Positions 24,446 to 33,287 of a stretch of 64,000 bases of DNA are shown one piece after another. Source of the stretch: Tistlia consotensis USBA 355. GTDB taxonomy: Bacteria; Pseudomonadota; Alphaproteobacteria; Kiloniellales; DSM-21159. Under the pieces are notes generated by a model. The model was not told where the DNA came from. It saw only the letters and a list, made by a program, of their open reading frames with translations, and searched no databases. Location of the stretch: assembly GCF_900177295.1 (NCBI RefSeq), contig NZ_FWZX01000005.1, forward strand, positions 186,001 to 250,000, in the 5' to 3' direction. How positions within the stretch are numbered: the first letter of the stretch is position 1; every line of letters starts with the position of its first letter. A program made the translations under genes and the position numbers.

Positions 24446-25395
24446 GACGCGGCCTTGCGCCGGAGGAGGCCGACCACGCCGCGCGGGAAGAACAGCACGA
24501 TCAGCACGAAGAACAGGCCGATGAAGGACATCCAGTTCTCGGTCTGGCTGGAGATGTAGTCCTGCAGCACGACGAAGATCGCGGCACCGATCAGCGGCCC
24601 CCAGAAGGAGCGCATGCCCCCGAGCACCGCCATGATCACGAAGTCGCCCGACTGGTCCCAGCGCAGGTCGTGGGGGTCGGCGAAGTTGTTGAGCAGCGCG
24701 TAGAGCGTGCCGGCCAGGCTGACGAAGACGCAGGAGATCAGCCAGGACATCCAGATGTGCTGCTCGACCGGGATGCCCAGGAAGCGCGCCCGCCGCTCGT
24801 TCTCGCGGATTGCCAGCAGCGTGCGCCCGAAGGGCGAGCGCAGCAGCAGCGCCATGATGCCGACGGCGACGGCGAAGAGCGCCAGCACGAAGTAGTAGAA
24901 GGTCAGCGGCTGGCCGGCGATGTCGAGCTTGCCGATGCCGAAGTCGAGCGGCAGCGTGCGCCAGCCGGACAGGCCGTCGTCGCCGCCGGTCACCGCGTTC
25001 CAGCGGTAGGCGATGAAGTAGAAGACCTGGCCGAAGGCGATCGTGACCATGGCGAAGTAGACGCTGCGCAGCCGCACGATGAGGGTGCCGATGATCGCCG
25101 CGGCGGCGGCCGCCACGCCCATGCCGACCAGGATGCCGAGGGGCGTGCTCGGCGCCAGGTACTTGATGGTCATGCCGACGCCGTAGGCGCCGATGCCGAA
25201 GTAGGCGGCATGGCCGAACGACAGCACGCCGGTGAAGCCGAGCAGGAAATTCAACGACATGGCGGCCAGGGCCAGCACGACGACGCGGCTGGCCAGCGAG
25301 GTGTAGCCGCCGACGAAGCCGATCCAGTAGGGCATGGTCAGCAGCAGCGCCCAGATGAGGGCGTTGGCGATCTGCCTGTTGAGCGTGGAGTTCAC
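24442..25395 (-). CDS. livM: Branched-chain amino-acid ABC transporter permease LivM
   Basis: A 317-residue permease with about nine hydrophobic helices. Conserved GFTGVLSFGHAAYFGIGAY (about 53-71) and ENERRARFLGIPVEQHIWMSW (the cytoplasmic EAA-like loop) are LivM hallmarks. It pairs with LivH, whose stop overlaps its start region by 4 bases. Confidence 0.92.
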   Translation of the reverse strand: MNSTLNRQIANALIWALLLTMPYWIGFVGGYTSLASRVVVLALAAMSLNFLLGFTGVLSFGHAAYFGIGAYGVGMTIKYLAPSTPLGILVGMGVAAAAAAIIGTLIVRLRSVYFAMVTIAFGQVFYFIAYRWNAVTGGDDGLSGWRTLPLDFGIGKLDIAGQPLTFYYFVLALFAVAVGIMALLLRSPFGRTLLAIRENERRARFLGIPVEQHIWMSWLISCVFVSLAGTLYALLNNFADPHDLRWDQSGDFVIMAVLGGMRSFWGPLIGAAIFVVLQDYISSQTENWMSFIGLFFVLIVLFFPRGVVGLLRRKAAS

Positions 25396-26261
25396 AGCAC
25401 GCGTCCCTCTTCACCGAGCAGACCGCGCGGCCGGATCAGCAGCACCAGTCCCATCATGACGTAGATCACGGCCTCCGAGGCTGAGGGGAAGAACACCGCG
25501 GTGACGCCCGAGGCGACGCCGATCAGCAGGCCGCCGAGCAGCGTGCCCGGCAGGCTGCCCAGGCCGCCGACGATGATCGCGACGAAGCTCGGCATGATCA
25601 GCTCGTTGCCGATCGTCGGCTGCAGGCCGAGCATGCCCGCGGCCAGCACGCCGGCGAGGCCGGCGAGGTAGATGCCCAGACCGAAGTTGAGGTTGCGCAG
25701 GATGCGCACGTTGACGCCGAGCACCGAGACGGTCTCGAGGTCGTCACTGCCGGCGCGGATGCGGATGCCGAGGCGCGTGCGGTTGAGCACCAGGAACAGC
25801 GCGCCGACCGTGACCAGGACCAGCACGACCATGAAGACCCGGTAGCCGGTCAGGAAGAAGAAGTCGCTGCTCAGCGGGCTGGCCAGCCAGTCGGGGATGG
25901 TGAACGGCAGGGTCTCCGGTCCCCAGAGGTAGCGGGTGCCGTCCTCGATCATGAAGGCGAGGCCGAAGGTCAGCAGCAGGCTGTAGAGCGGGTCGCGGCC
26001 GTAGAGCCGCCGGATCAGCACCCGCTCGACCAGCAGGCCGATGATCGCGGTCAGGATCGGCGCGACCGCCAGCGCGCCCCAGAAGCCGATGTAGGGCGTC
26101 AGGCTGTAGGCGAGATAGGCGCCGATCGCGAGGAACCCGCCGTGGGCGAAGTTGATCACGCCCGACAGGTTGAGGATCATCGACAGGCCGAGGGCCATCA
26201 GCGCGTAGAAGGCACCGATGATCAGCCCGTTGAAGACGTTGAACAGAATCAGTTGTGTCAT
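25392..26261 (-). CDS. livH: Branched-chain amino-acid ABC transporter permease LivH
   Basis: A 289-residue permease with about eight hydrophobic helices. Starts with LFNVFNGLIIGAFYALMALGLS and contains VINFAHGGFLAIGAY and a cytoplasmic coupling loop SDDLETVSVLGVNVRILRNL. It is separated from the binding protein by 92 bases holding a GC-rich hairpin (around GGGCGCCG/CGGCGCCC). Confidence 0.92.
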   Translation of the reverse strand: MTQLILFNVFNGLIIGAFYALMALGLSMILNLSGVINFAHGGFLAIGAYLAYSLTPYIGFWGALAVAPILTAIIGLLVERVLIRRLYGRDPLYSLLLTFGLAFMIEDGTRYLWGPETLPFTIPDWLASPLSSDFFFLTGYRVFMVVLVLVTVGALFLVLNRTRLGIRIRAGSDDLETVSVLGVNVRILRNLNFGLGIYLAGLAGVLAAGMLGLQPTIGNELIMPSFVAIIVGGLGSLPGTLLGGLLIGVASGVTAVFFPSASEAVIYVMMGLVLLIRPRGLLGEEGRVL

Positions 26262-26353
26262 GCCCGACCCACGATCGTCAGACTCGCCTCAGCCCGTCCC
26301 GGGAGCCGGGCCGGGCGCCGCCCGGTCGGACGGCGCCCGCTGCCCTGCTCCGC

Positions 26354-27616
26354 TCAGGCGGGCCAGGTGACCTTGCAGCCGGTCTCGGAGACCGGCAGCG
26401 CGGCGTCGGTGCCCTTGACGATCTTGTCGACGTGGAACAGGTCCTCGGGCACGGCACCCTTCGAGACCGCGTGGCCGACGTAGAGGTCGGGCATCAGCTG
26501 GTGGTCGCCGGCGCGGTAGGCGACCTTGTCGGGCATCAGCGCGATCTCCGGCGGCAGCGTGAAGCCTTCCAGCGCCTTGGCCAGCTTGACCGCGTCCAGG
26601 GTCTTCTCCTGGTTGGCGATCAGGGCGCAGGTCCAGGTCGAGACGTAGCCGAACCAGTGGCGCGCCGTCGGCACCTTGCCGTTGTTCTTCTTGCGGATCG
26701 CCGCGACGAACTCCTTCACGTGCGGCACGTTCGGCTGGTTCCAGTACCACTCGAAGACCCAGGTGCCGATGCGCGCGTTCTCCGGCAGGCCCTCGAGCAC
26801 CTCGAGCTCCTGCTGCGCGCCGGCGATGTGGAACTTCTTGTCGAGACCGAACTGCACGGCCTGCTTCAGCGAGTTCACCGCGTCCTGGCCGGCGGTCAGG
26901 AAGATGATGACGTCCGGGTTCGCGGCCTGCGCCTTGATCAGGTAGGACGAGAAGTCGGTGGTGCCGAGCGGGGTCAGCGAGGCGCCGGCCTCGGTGCCGC
27001 CGAACTTCTTCAGGCTGGCCTCGAAGCCCTGCTGCAGGGTGTGGCCGAAGGCGTAGTCCGGCGTGATGAAGTACCACTTCTTGCCGAACTCGTTGAACAG
27101 GATCTGCGAGACCGAGTTGGTCTCCATGCGCGTCGTGTTGCAGACGCGGAAGACGTTCCAGTGGCAGTCCGTGCCGGTCACGGCGTCGGTGTGGCCGCCG
27201 GTCACGATGTGCAGCACCTTGGCCTGAGCCGAGACCTCGCCGGTCGCCAGCGCCATCGCCGAGTTCACGTTGCCGAGCAGGAAGTCGACCTTGTCGCGGT
27301 CGATCAGCTTGTGCGCCTTCTGCACCGCCGTGCCGGTGTTCGTGCTGGTCGAATCCTCCGACAGCAGCTCGACCTCGCGGCCCAGGATGCCGCCCTTCTT
27401 GTTGATCTCCTCGACCGCCAGCTCGCAGCCGATCTTCTCGTTCTTGCCGAGCTCGGCGTAGGTGCCGGTGAAGGGATCGTCGAGACCGATCTTCACCTTA
27501 TCGGCGGCGCGCGCGGAGATCACGAAGGGCGCGGCGACCTGCGCGACGCCCACCGCCGCCGCGGCCTTGAGCACGCTGCGCCGGTTGATTTTCATGGAAA
27601 AGGGCCCGTCCGTCAT
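26354..27616 (-). CDS. Liv-type periplasmic substrate-binding protein
   Basis: A 420-residue binding protein of the type-I periplasmic fold (Peripla_BP_6). Its N-terminus has a Tat-like signal, NRRSVLKAAAAVGVAQVAAP, cut near ISARA. The mature start KVKIGLDDPFTGTYAELGKN and INKKGGILGREVELLSEDS are typical. First gene of the Liv operon; GGGAGGAAGCGACC precedes the ATG. This subgroup includes binders of amino acids, amides and aromatic acids, so substrate stays open. Confidence 0.9.
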   Translation of the reverse strand: MTDGPFSMKINRRSVLKAAAAVGVAQVAAPFVISARAADKVKIGLDDPFTGTYAELGKNEKIGCELAVEEINKKGGILGREVELLSEDSTSTNTGTAVQKAHKLIDRDKVDFLLGNVNSAMALATGEVSAQAKVLHIVTGGHTDAVTGTDCHWNVFRVCNTTRMETNSVSQILFNEFGKKWYFITPDYAFGHTLQQGFEASLKKFGGTEAGASLTPLGTTDFSSYLIKAQAANPDVIIFLTAGQDAVNSLKQAVQFGLDKKFHIAGAQQELEVLEGLPENARIGTWVFEWYWNQPNVPHVKEFVAAIRKKNNGKVPTARHWFGYVSTWTCALIANQEKTLDAVKLAKALEGFTLPPEIALMPDKVAYRAGDHQLMPDLYVGHAVSKGAVPEDLFHVDKIVKGTDAALPVSETGCKVTWPA

Positions 27617-28048
27617 GGTCGCTTCCTCCCGGCATTGGATTGTCTTTTTTTCGACGCGTGGCTGTCCTCGGCCCGCGCCGGCAAAGCCTAGGAGGGGCTC
27701 AAATTGCCGACAAGCAGAGATGGAGACCGTCGTTATTAAGGATTTTTAATGTTCGGGCGACCCGAACACTCCGCCGAAGCTACGTTTCGGCTGGAGAAAT
27801 TACGACCCCTGGCGAAAATGTGCCCAAATATCAGACATCTACTAGACAAATTGTCGCAGACTCCGATACCGCTTCTATCGGCAACATTAAATTTCCGTCA
27901 TGCAGGAACCGGGTCCGGGCCTCTCCCTTCGCGCGAACTCCGGTCGCCGACGCGGCGCCGCGAGGTTCCGGCGGAGGGCACCTCGAAGGGCCGGCCGTCG
28001 ACCTCGGGGATCCGGGAACCGCCCTCGGAGCCCCTGGCGGCACCGCCC
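27617..28048. other. 432-base intergenic region, locally AT-richer
   Basis: No convincing gene. It must hold the promoter of the Liv operon (leftward) and the 3' end of the kinase operon. The part from about 27700 to 27900 is clearly richer in A+T than its surroundings. An 11-base palindrome GACAA-A-TTGTC at 27845-27855 could be an operator, but there is only one copy and no adjacent regulator to tie it to. Confidence 0.5.
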
Positions 28049-29356
28049 CTAGATCCGTCCCTGGCCGAGCCGCCGGAACAGGTCCTCGCGGCCCATCTGG
28101 CCGCCCTTCAGGACCAGCGGCAGGCCGTCGAGCTGGGGGTCGGCGGCATGGGCGAGGCAGAGCGGCGCGCCGGGATCGAGATCGGCCTGGAAGGAGATGC
28201 TGGTCAGGCCGAGCGCCCGCACCGCCATGCTGGAGGTGTCGCCGCCGGCGACCACGAGCGTGCCGGCCAGGCCGGAGCGCGCCACCTCGGCGGCGATCGT
28301 CGCCGTGGCCGCCGCCAGCTTGACGTTCGACAGGCCGTGCTCGGCGCCCGGCAGCAGGTGCGCCAGCACCGACCGCCCCTCGGCGAGCAGCTCGGCGCAG
28401 CGCGCGGCGATCTCGCCGCAGCGACGCCGCGTGTCGTGGACCAGCTCGCCGGGTTCGATCGGCAGCCGCGCGAAGCCGCCGGCGGCCTCGATCTGCCGCT
28501 CGGTGACCGCCGAGCGGCTGCCGCTCAGCACGAAGCAGGGCCGGCCGTCGCGCGCGACCACGGCGGCGCCGCCGCCCGACGCCGGCCGCGAGGCCCGGAG
28601 GGCCCCCGCCGCCAGCAGCGCCTCGGCGACGCTGCTCGGCCCGACGCAGAGCAGAGGCGCCCGCTCGGCCACCGCCGCCAGCGCCCCGCCGACCGCCGCC
28701 AGGTCGTCCTGCTCGCCGACGTCGAACAGCACCGGCTGCCGGCCGTCGCCCCACAGGGCCTCGAGCCGCTCCGCCAGGGCTGCGGCGCCGGCCCGGTAGA
28801 GGCCGCGCTCGACCAGCTGCGGCTGCGGCAGCCCCTGGGCCGCCAGATGCAGCCTGAGGTCGGCCTCGGCCATCGGCGTGACCGGATGGCGGCCCATCAC
28901 CGGGTGGCGGTCGATGCGGTAGACCGCGCCGTCCGCGGCCCGGGCGAAAAGGTTGCCGTAGTGGCAGTAGCGCCCCAGGCTGGGCTGGCCGCCGACGACC
29001 GCCAGCCGCGTCAGGCCGAGACGCTCGCCGAGCGACCGGGCCGCGGCGCCGATGGAGCCGACCGTCGGGCTGCTGTCGAAGGTCGAGCAGACCTTGTAGT
29101 GCAGCAGGCGCGGCTGCATGCGCGCCAGGGCGTCGGCCAGGTGCGCGAGCTCGGCCTGGATCGCCTCCGGCGGCAGGGACCGGGTCGCCGTCGCGATGCC
29201 GATCGCATCGAGCGTCAGATGGGCGCTGTCCCGCAGCGCTTCGGCGGCGTCGAGATAGAGCCGCACGGCGAGGCCGCCGCGCGCCAGCGTTCCCAGGGTG
29301 TCGCTGGCGCCGGTGAAGTCGTCCGCGCAGAAGAGGTAGGGGCGGAGGCCCGGCAT
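28049..29356 (-). CDS. DUF1537 four-carbon acid-sugar kinase, probable 3-oxo-isoapionate kinase (OiaK-like)
   Basis: A 435-residue kinase. N-terminal substrate domain with FCADDFTGASDTLGTLA (about 8-24) and HYKVCSTFDSSPTVGSIG; C-terminal nucleotide domain with LCVGPSSVAEAL, FVLSGSRSAVTERQI, GGDTSSMAVRALG and LVLKGGQMGREDLF near the end. The DUF1537 family includes OtnK, DtnK, LtnK and OiaK. Its direct neighbour is a RuBisCO-like protein (stop and start 1 base apart), the pairing used for 3-oxo-isoapionate, which points to OiaK. That assignment is inference from context. Confidence 0.8.
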   Translation of the reverse strand: MPGLRPYLFCADDFTGASDTLGTLARGGLAVRLYLDAAEALRDSAHLTLDAIGIATATRSLPPEAIQAELAHLADALARMQPRLLHYKVCSTFDSSPTVGSIGAAARSLGERLGLTRLAVVGGQPSLGRYCHYGNLFARAADGAVYRIDRHPVMGRHPVTPMAEADLRLHLAAQGLPQPQLVERGLYRAGAAALAERLEALWGDGRQPVLFDVGEQDDLAAVGGALAAVAERAPLLCVGPSSVAEALLAAGALRASRPASGGGAAVVARDGRPCFVLSGSRSAVTERQIEAAGGFARLPIEPGELVHDTRRRCGEIAARCAELLAEGRSVLAHLLPGAEHGLSNVKLAAATATIAAEVARSGLAGTLVVAGGDTSSMAVRALGLTSISFQADLDPGAPLCLAHAADPQLDGLPLVLKGGQMGREDLFRRLGQGRI

Positions 29357-29357
29357 C

Positions 29358-30668
29358 TCAGCCGGCCTTCGGTCCGAAGAAGGCCAGCGCCGCCGCCAGC
29401 TCCGGCCGCCGCGCCGCGGCGCCCTCCAGCGTCTCGCCGGCCGACAGCGCCGCCCAGGCCTGGCGCAGGCTGGCGACGCCGGCCGCCGGGCCGCCGGGAT
29501 GGGCCAGGATGCCGCCGCCGGCGAGCAGCAGGAAGTCGGCGGCCCCCGCCCCGCCGAGCGGCGCGAGGGCGTCGCGGGTCGCCGCCAGCGTGCCGGCCCA
29601 CTGGCCGGAGGAGAAGACCGGCAGGACGCGGTCGCCGCCGCCGGGATCATCGGCGGGCCCGGGGGCCAGGCCGGACAGGCAGTGCCGCGCGGCTGCCGCG
29701 ACCTCCTCGCCGTCGTCGGCGAACTTGCCGCCGATGCCGTGGACGTGGAGGTGGTCGAGGCCGGTCAGGCGGTAGAGCGTCTGGTAGGCCTCGATGCCGA
29801 TGCCGAGCGCCGGGTGGCGCATCAGCGCGCCGATGCCGTTGCGGTGGCCGTGGATCGCCAGGCCGGTCGAGGCGCGCAGGCTCTGCAGGGCCGCGAGGCC
29901 GCACCAGTTGAGGCTGGCCATGACGCAGCTGCCGCCTTCCCGCTCGACCAGCTCGGCATGGCGGCGCATGGCGTCGAGCTCGTCGGAGACGTTGAAGGCG
30001 ACCATGACCTCGCGGCCGGTCCTGTCGCGGTAGCGGCGCACCCGCGCCATCACCGCCGGCACCCGCTCGGCGAGCGGCGCGTGCACCGGGTTGCCGGCGA
30101 CCTCGTCGTCCTTGACGAAGTCGACGCCGGCCTCGCAGAGCTGCTCGACCAGGTCGGCCAGCTCGGTGCTGCGCAGCCCGACGTTGGGCTTGATGATCGT
30201 GCCGAACAGCGGCCGCCCCTCGACGCCGAGGCGCGCGCGGGTCCCGGCGACGCCGAGCGCCGGTGACGGATAGTGCCGGCGATAGGCCGGCGGCAGCGCG
30301 AGCCGCAGCAGCCGGAGGCCGGTCAGCTCGCCGAGGTCGAAGAGGTTGCCGGCGACGGTCGCCGCCAGGGTCGGCAGGTTGACGCCGATGTTGTCGAGCG
30401 GAAAGGCGACGCGGATCCGCGCCCGCCGCCAGGGGCCCGTCTCGCCGCGCCGCTCCAGGTAGGCGCTGGCGAGCGAGGGCCGCGGCGCCGGCTCCAGCTC
30501 TTCCAGGCCGACGACCTCGGCGGCCGCCCGGGCGCGCAGCTCGTCGGTCTCGCCGGCGACCTTGACGAAGGTGCCGCTGCTCTGCTCGCCGGCGATGATC
30601 GCGGCGACCCTGGCCGGATCGAGCGGCGTCTCGATCAGGTACTCGGCCTGGAGCACCTCGCGGGTCAT
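29358..30668 (-). CDS. RuBisCO-like protein (form IV), probable 3-oxo-isoapionate-4-phosphate processing enzyme
   Basis: A 436-residue RuBisCO-large-subunit fold protein. Seen: GTIIKPNVGL (K160 = K175 of spinach RuBisCO; the second Lys of KPK is Asn162), FVKDDEV (K186, D188, E189 = carbamylated K201, D203, E204), AIHGHRNG (H275/R276 = H294/R295), HVHGIGGKF (H310 and K315, cf. H327 and loop-6 K334). The metal site is kept but the K177 equivalent is lost, so CO2 fixation is unlikely. RLPs next to DUF1537 kinases act as OiaX (decarboxylase) or OiaT (transcarboxylase/hydrolase); which one is not decidable here. Confidence 0.85.
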   Translation of the reverse strand: MTREVLQAEYLIETPLDPARVAAIIAGEQSSGTFVKVAGETDELRARAAAEVVGLEELEPAPRPSLASAYLERRGETGPWRRARIRVAFPLDNIGVNLPTLAATVAGNLFDLGELTGLRLLRLALPPAYRRHYPSPALGVAGTRARLGVEGRPLFGTIIKPNVGLRSTELADLVEQLCEAGVDFVKDDEVAGNPVHAPLAERVPAVMARVRRYRDRTGREVMVAFNVSDELDAMRRHAELVEREGGSCVMASLNWCGLAALQSLRASTGLAIHGHRNGIGALMRHPALGIGIEAYQTLYRLTGLDHLHVHGIGGKFADDGEEVAAAARHCLSGLAPGPADDPGGGDRVLPVFSSGQWAGTLAATRDALAPLGGAGAADFLLLAGGGILAHPGGPAAGVASLRQAWAALSAGETLEGAAARRPELAAALAFFGPKAG

Positions 30669-30694
30669 GGCCGGCCCTCGCCGCCTCGAGAAGA

Positions 30695-30840
30695 ACCCTC
30701 TCCGCCCCCTTGGGGGGGAGAGGGCAGGGAGAGGTGGGGAGCGGCCGAAGGCCGCTTGATCCGCCCTGCCGGAAGCCCGGCCGTACCGCCTACCCCCCCC
30801 CTCTCCCCGCCCCTCTCCCCCCCCAAGGGGGCGGAGAGGG
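30695..30840. repeat. Inverted pair of GC-rich palindromic repeats
   Basis: 30695-30742 (CCCTCTCCGCCCCCTTGG..., then GGGCAGGGAGAGGTGGGG) and 30791-30840 (CCCCCCTCTCCCC..., then AAGGGGGCGGAGAGGG) are inverted copies in the gap between the RuBisCO-like gene and the VOC gene. Each contains its own CTCTCC/GGAGAG palindrome. No gene seen in the 205-base gap. Confidence 0.65.
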
Positions 30841-30873
30841 AGTTGCGGATCTGGATCATCGCGACGGCCACCG

Positions 30874-31413
30874 TCACAGCGTCGCGAGGTCCGGGAAGGG
30901 CCGGATCGCGTTGCTGCCGTCCCAGCCCTCGGAGGCCTCCCGGATCATCCGGAACAGCCGGCCCTTCGGCCCGACGACCTCGGAGAGCTCGATCACCGTG
31001 CCCGGGTGCATCTCCCTGTCGAAATAGGCGAAGCGGCCACGCTCGCCGACCTTGCCGCTCATCTTGACCCGGAAGCCCTCGGCCTCCATGGCGGCCAGGT
31101 CGCGGTCGTAGTCCTCGGTCCAGTAGGCGACGTGCTGCAGGCCGACGTGGCCGGCGCGCTGGAAGTCGCGGTACATCGAGGGCGCGTCGTTGCGCGTCTG
31201 GATCAGCTCGACCTGGACGAAGCCGGAGTTGGCCAGGGCGACCGAGTTGTGCACCTCGTAGCGCTGGCCTTCGTAGGCGTAGTCCTCGATCGGCACGCGC
31301 GGATTGTAGAACCAGGGGCCGACGCCCATGACCTCCGACCAGTGGCGCATCGCGTCCTCGATGTCCGGGACGACGAAGCCGAGTTGGCGGATCTCACCGA
31401 GAAACCTGCTCAT
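30874..31413 (-). CDS. VOC-superfamily (glyoxalase/bleomycin-resistance fold) protein
   Basis: A 179-residue protein with paired beta-alpha-beta-beta-beta units. Candidate metal ligands: Gln in EIRQLGFVVPDIEDA (where His is usual), His in HVGLQHVAYWTEDYD and Glu in HPGTVIELSE. It resembles epimerase-like VOC members. It lies between the TRAP permease (6 bases away) and the RuBisCO-like gene, so it probably acts on the same sugar acid, as an isomerase, epimerase or dioxygenase. It is not a known part of the apionate route. Confidence 0.82.
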   Translation of the reverse strand: MSRFLGEIRQLGFVVPDIEDAMRHWSEVMGVGPWFYNPRVPIEDYAYEGQRYEVHNSVALANSGFVQVELIQTRNDAPSMYRDFQRAGHVGLQHVAYWTEDYDRDLAAMEAEGFRVKMSGKVGERGRFAYFDREMHPGTVIELSEVVGPKGRLFRMIREASEGWDGSNAIRPFPDLATL

Positions 31414-31419
31414 ACTTCC

Positions 31420-32697
31420 TCACTTGATGACGAGATTCGGCAGCCAGGTGGCGACGGCCGGGACCAGCGTGACGACCAGCAGCGACAGCAGCAGCGGGAT
31501 CAGGAAGGGCAGCACGCCGACCACGACGCGGTGCAGCGGCAGCTTGGCGACGATGGCGACCATGTAGAGGCTCATGCCGACCGGCGGGGTCAGCAGGCCG
31601 ATCATCAGGTTGAGCACGAAGACGACGCCGAGCTGGATCGGATCGACCCCGGCGGCGACCAGGGCTGGCGTCACGATCGGCGCGATGATCAGGATCGCGG
31701 CGAGCGACTCCAGCACCATGCCGACGACCAGCAGCAGGCCGTTGAGGATCAGCAGCAGCACCAGCGGATCGCGCGACAGGCCGAGCAGGAAGCCACTGGC
31801 GTTGGCCGGCACCCGGTCGACGGTCAGGACCCAGGCGAAGAGCGCCGCGGCGGCGACGATGAACAGCACGCTCGCCGTCGCCTCCACGGTCTCGCGCGCC
31901 GCCGCCAGCAGGCTGCGCCAGGTCAGCTGGCGATAGACCAGGCTGCCGATGGCCAGGGCATAGGCGACCGTGACGCCGGCGACCTCGGTCGGCCCGAAGT
32001 AGCCGCTCAGCAGGCCGCCGATCAGCAGCACCGGCGCCAGCAGCGCCGGCAGCGAGACCAGGAAGGTCCGCGCGATCTCCTTCAGGTCGGGCCGGACGGC
32101 GTCGCGCGGCAGGCCCTTCAGGCGCGCCGTGACGGCGATCTGCAGCATCAGCAGGACGGCGATGATCAGCGCCGGCACGATGCCGGCGAGCAGCAGCTTG
32201 ACCGCCGAGACGTTGGCCGCGGCGGCGAAGATGATGATCGGGATCGAGGGCGGGAAGATCGGCCCGATGGTCGCCGCCGCCATGGTCACGCCGGCGGCGA
32301 ACTCGTCCCTGTAGCCCTGCTCGCGCATCATGCGCATCTGGATCGAGCCGAGCGCGCCGATGTCGGCGAGCGCGGCGCCCGAGATGCCCGAGAAGACCAG
32401 GTTGACCAGCACGCTGACCTGGGCGACGCCGCCGCGGATCCGGCCGACCAGCAGGCGGATCAGCTGGAACAGGTGGCCGGTGACGCCGGCGGCGTTCAGC
32501 AGGTTGGCGGCGAAGATGAACAGCGGCACAGCGAGCAGCGGCGAGGAGTCGAGGGCGTTGACGCTGCGCTGCGCCAGCACCGCGACCGGCAGGTGATGGG
32601 TCAGGATCACGACCGCCGCCGACAGGCCCATGGCGACGGCGATCGGCGCGCCGACCAGCAGCAGGCCGAGGAACAGGCCGAGCAGCAGCAGGGTCAT
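31420..32697 (-). CDS. dctM: TRAP transporter large permease (DctM)
   Basis: A 425-residue inner-membrane protein with about 12 hydrophobic segments. DctM hallmarks are VPLFIFAANLLNAAG, VSVLVNLVFSGISGAALADIG, ATIGPIFPPSIPIIIFAA and GLLTPPVGMSLYMVA. Overlaps DctQ by 4 bases. Uses the sodium or proton gradient to import the ligand carried by the DctP protein at 33288. Confidence 0.92.
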   Translation of the reverse strand: MTLLLLGLFLGLLLVGAPIAVAMGLSAAVVILTHHLPVAVLAQRSVNALDSSPLLAVPLFIFAANLLNAAGVTGHLFQLIRLLVGRIRGGVAQVSVLVNLVFSGISGAALADIGALGSIQMRMMREQGYRDEFAAGVTMAAATIGPIFPPSIPIIIFAAAANVSAVKLLLAGIVPALIIAVLLMLQIAVTARLKGLPRDAVRPDLKEIARTFLVSLPALLAPVLLIGGLLSGYFGPTEVAGVTVAYALAIGSLVYRQLTWRSLLAAARETVEATASVLFIVAAAALFAWVLTVDRVPANASGFLLGLSRDPLVLLLILNGLLLVVGMVLESLAAILIIAPIVTPALVAAGVDPIQLGVVFVLNLMIGLLTPPVGMSLYMVAIVAKLPLHRVVVGVLPFLIPLLLSLLVVTLVPAVATWLPNLVIK

Positions 32698-33254
32698 GGC
32701 GCGCCCGGCTCCCGCGCTTCCGGCGCCCGCGATTCCGGCTCCGGGGGCTCCAGCGCCCGCGGCGCCGCGCCGGCCAGCCGGCCGAGGCCGCGCAGCAGCG
32801 CGGCCAGGCCGAGCAGCAGCGTGCCGGCGAAGGCCGGCGCGTAGAAGACCAGGTTCGGCAGGCCGAGCGACGGCGTCGAGAAGGCCGCGGCCCGGCCCAG
32901 GAACTTGACGAAGCCCCAGAGCATCAGCGCGCAGAACAGCGCGACCGCCAGGTCGGCGACGGCCAGGACCAGCCGGCGGCGGCGGCCGCCCAGCAGGCCG
33001 ACCAGGAACTCGACGGCGATGTGCTTGCCGCGCGCCAGCAGGTAGGGCAGTGCCAGGAAGGTCAGCGCGATGCCGCTGAGCCGCGCCAGCTCGTCGGCCC
33101 AGGGCAGCCCCAGGTCGAAGAAGTTGCGCGCGACGACCTGCAGGACGACCAGCGCGGTCATCAGGCCGAGGCAGGCGACGGCGAGGCCGAGGCCGAGGAC
33201 GGAGATCCGCTCGAGCTGCGACGCGACACGGCCGCAGAGGCCCTGCTCGGTCAT
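32694..33254 (-). CDS. dctQ: TRAP transporter small permease (DctQ)
   Basis: A 186-residue protein with four hydrophobic helices and the DctQ segments VLQVVARNFFDLGLPWADELARL and GKHIAVEFLVGLL. The C-terminal 30 residues are Pro/Glu/Arg-rich (EPPEPESRAPEAREPGAP), which is unusual and reflects a short repeated CCGGCGCC-type DNA pattern. It is 33 bases downstream of dctP. Confidence 0.9.
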   Translation of the reverse strand: MTEQGLCGRVASQLERISVLGLGLAVACLGLMTALVVLQVVARNFFDLGLPWADELARLSGIALTFLALPYLLARGKHIAVEFLVGLLGGRRRRLVLAVADLAVALFCALMLWGFVKFLGRAAAFSTPSLGLPNLVFYAPAFAGTLLLGLAALLRGLGRLAGAAPRALEPPEPESRAPEAREPGAP

Positions 33255-33287
33255 GCGACGGATCCCCGGCCCGCGGCGCCCCGCTCC

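Noticed and set aside
27845-27855. GACAA-A-TTGTC palindrome between the Liv and kinase operons
   Set aside because: Single 11-base copy in an AT-richer stretch, with no adjacent regulator and no second site; expected by chance, so not called as an operator.
29358-30668. A true CO2-fixing RuBisCO
   Set aside because: Although the carbamylation Lys and metal Asp/Glu are present, the second Lys of the KPK motif is Asn, the loop-6 spacing differs, and no small subunit, phosphoribulokinase or other Calvin-cycle gene is adjacent.
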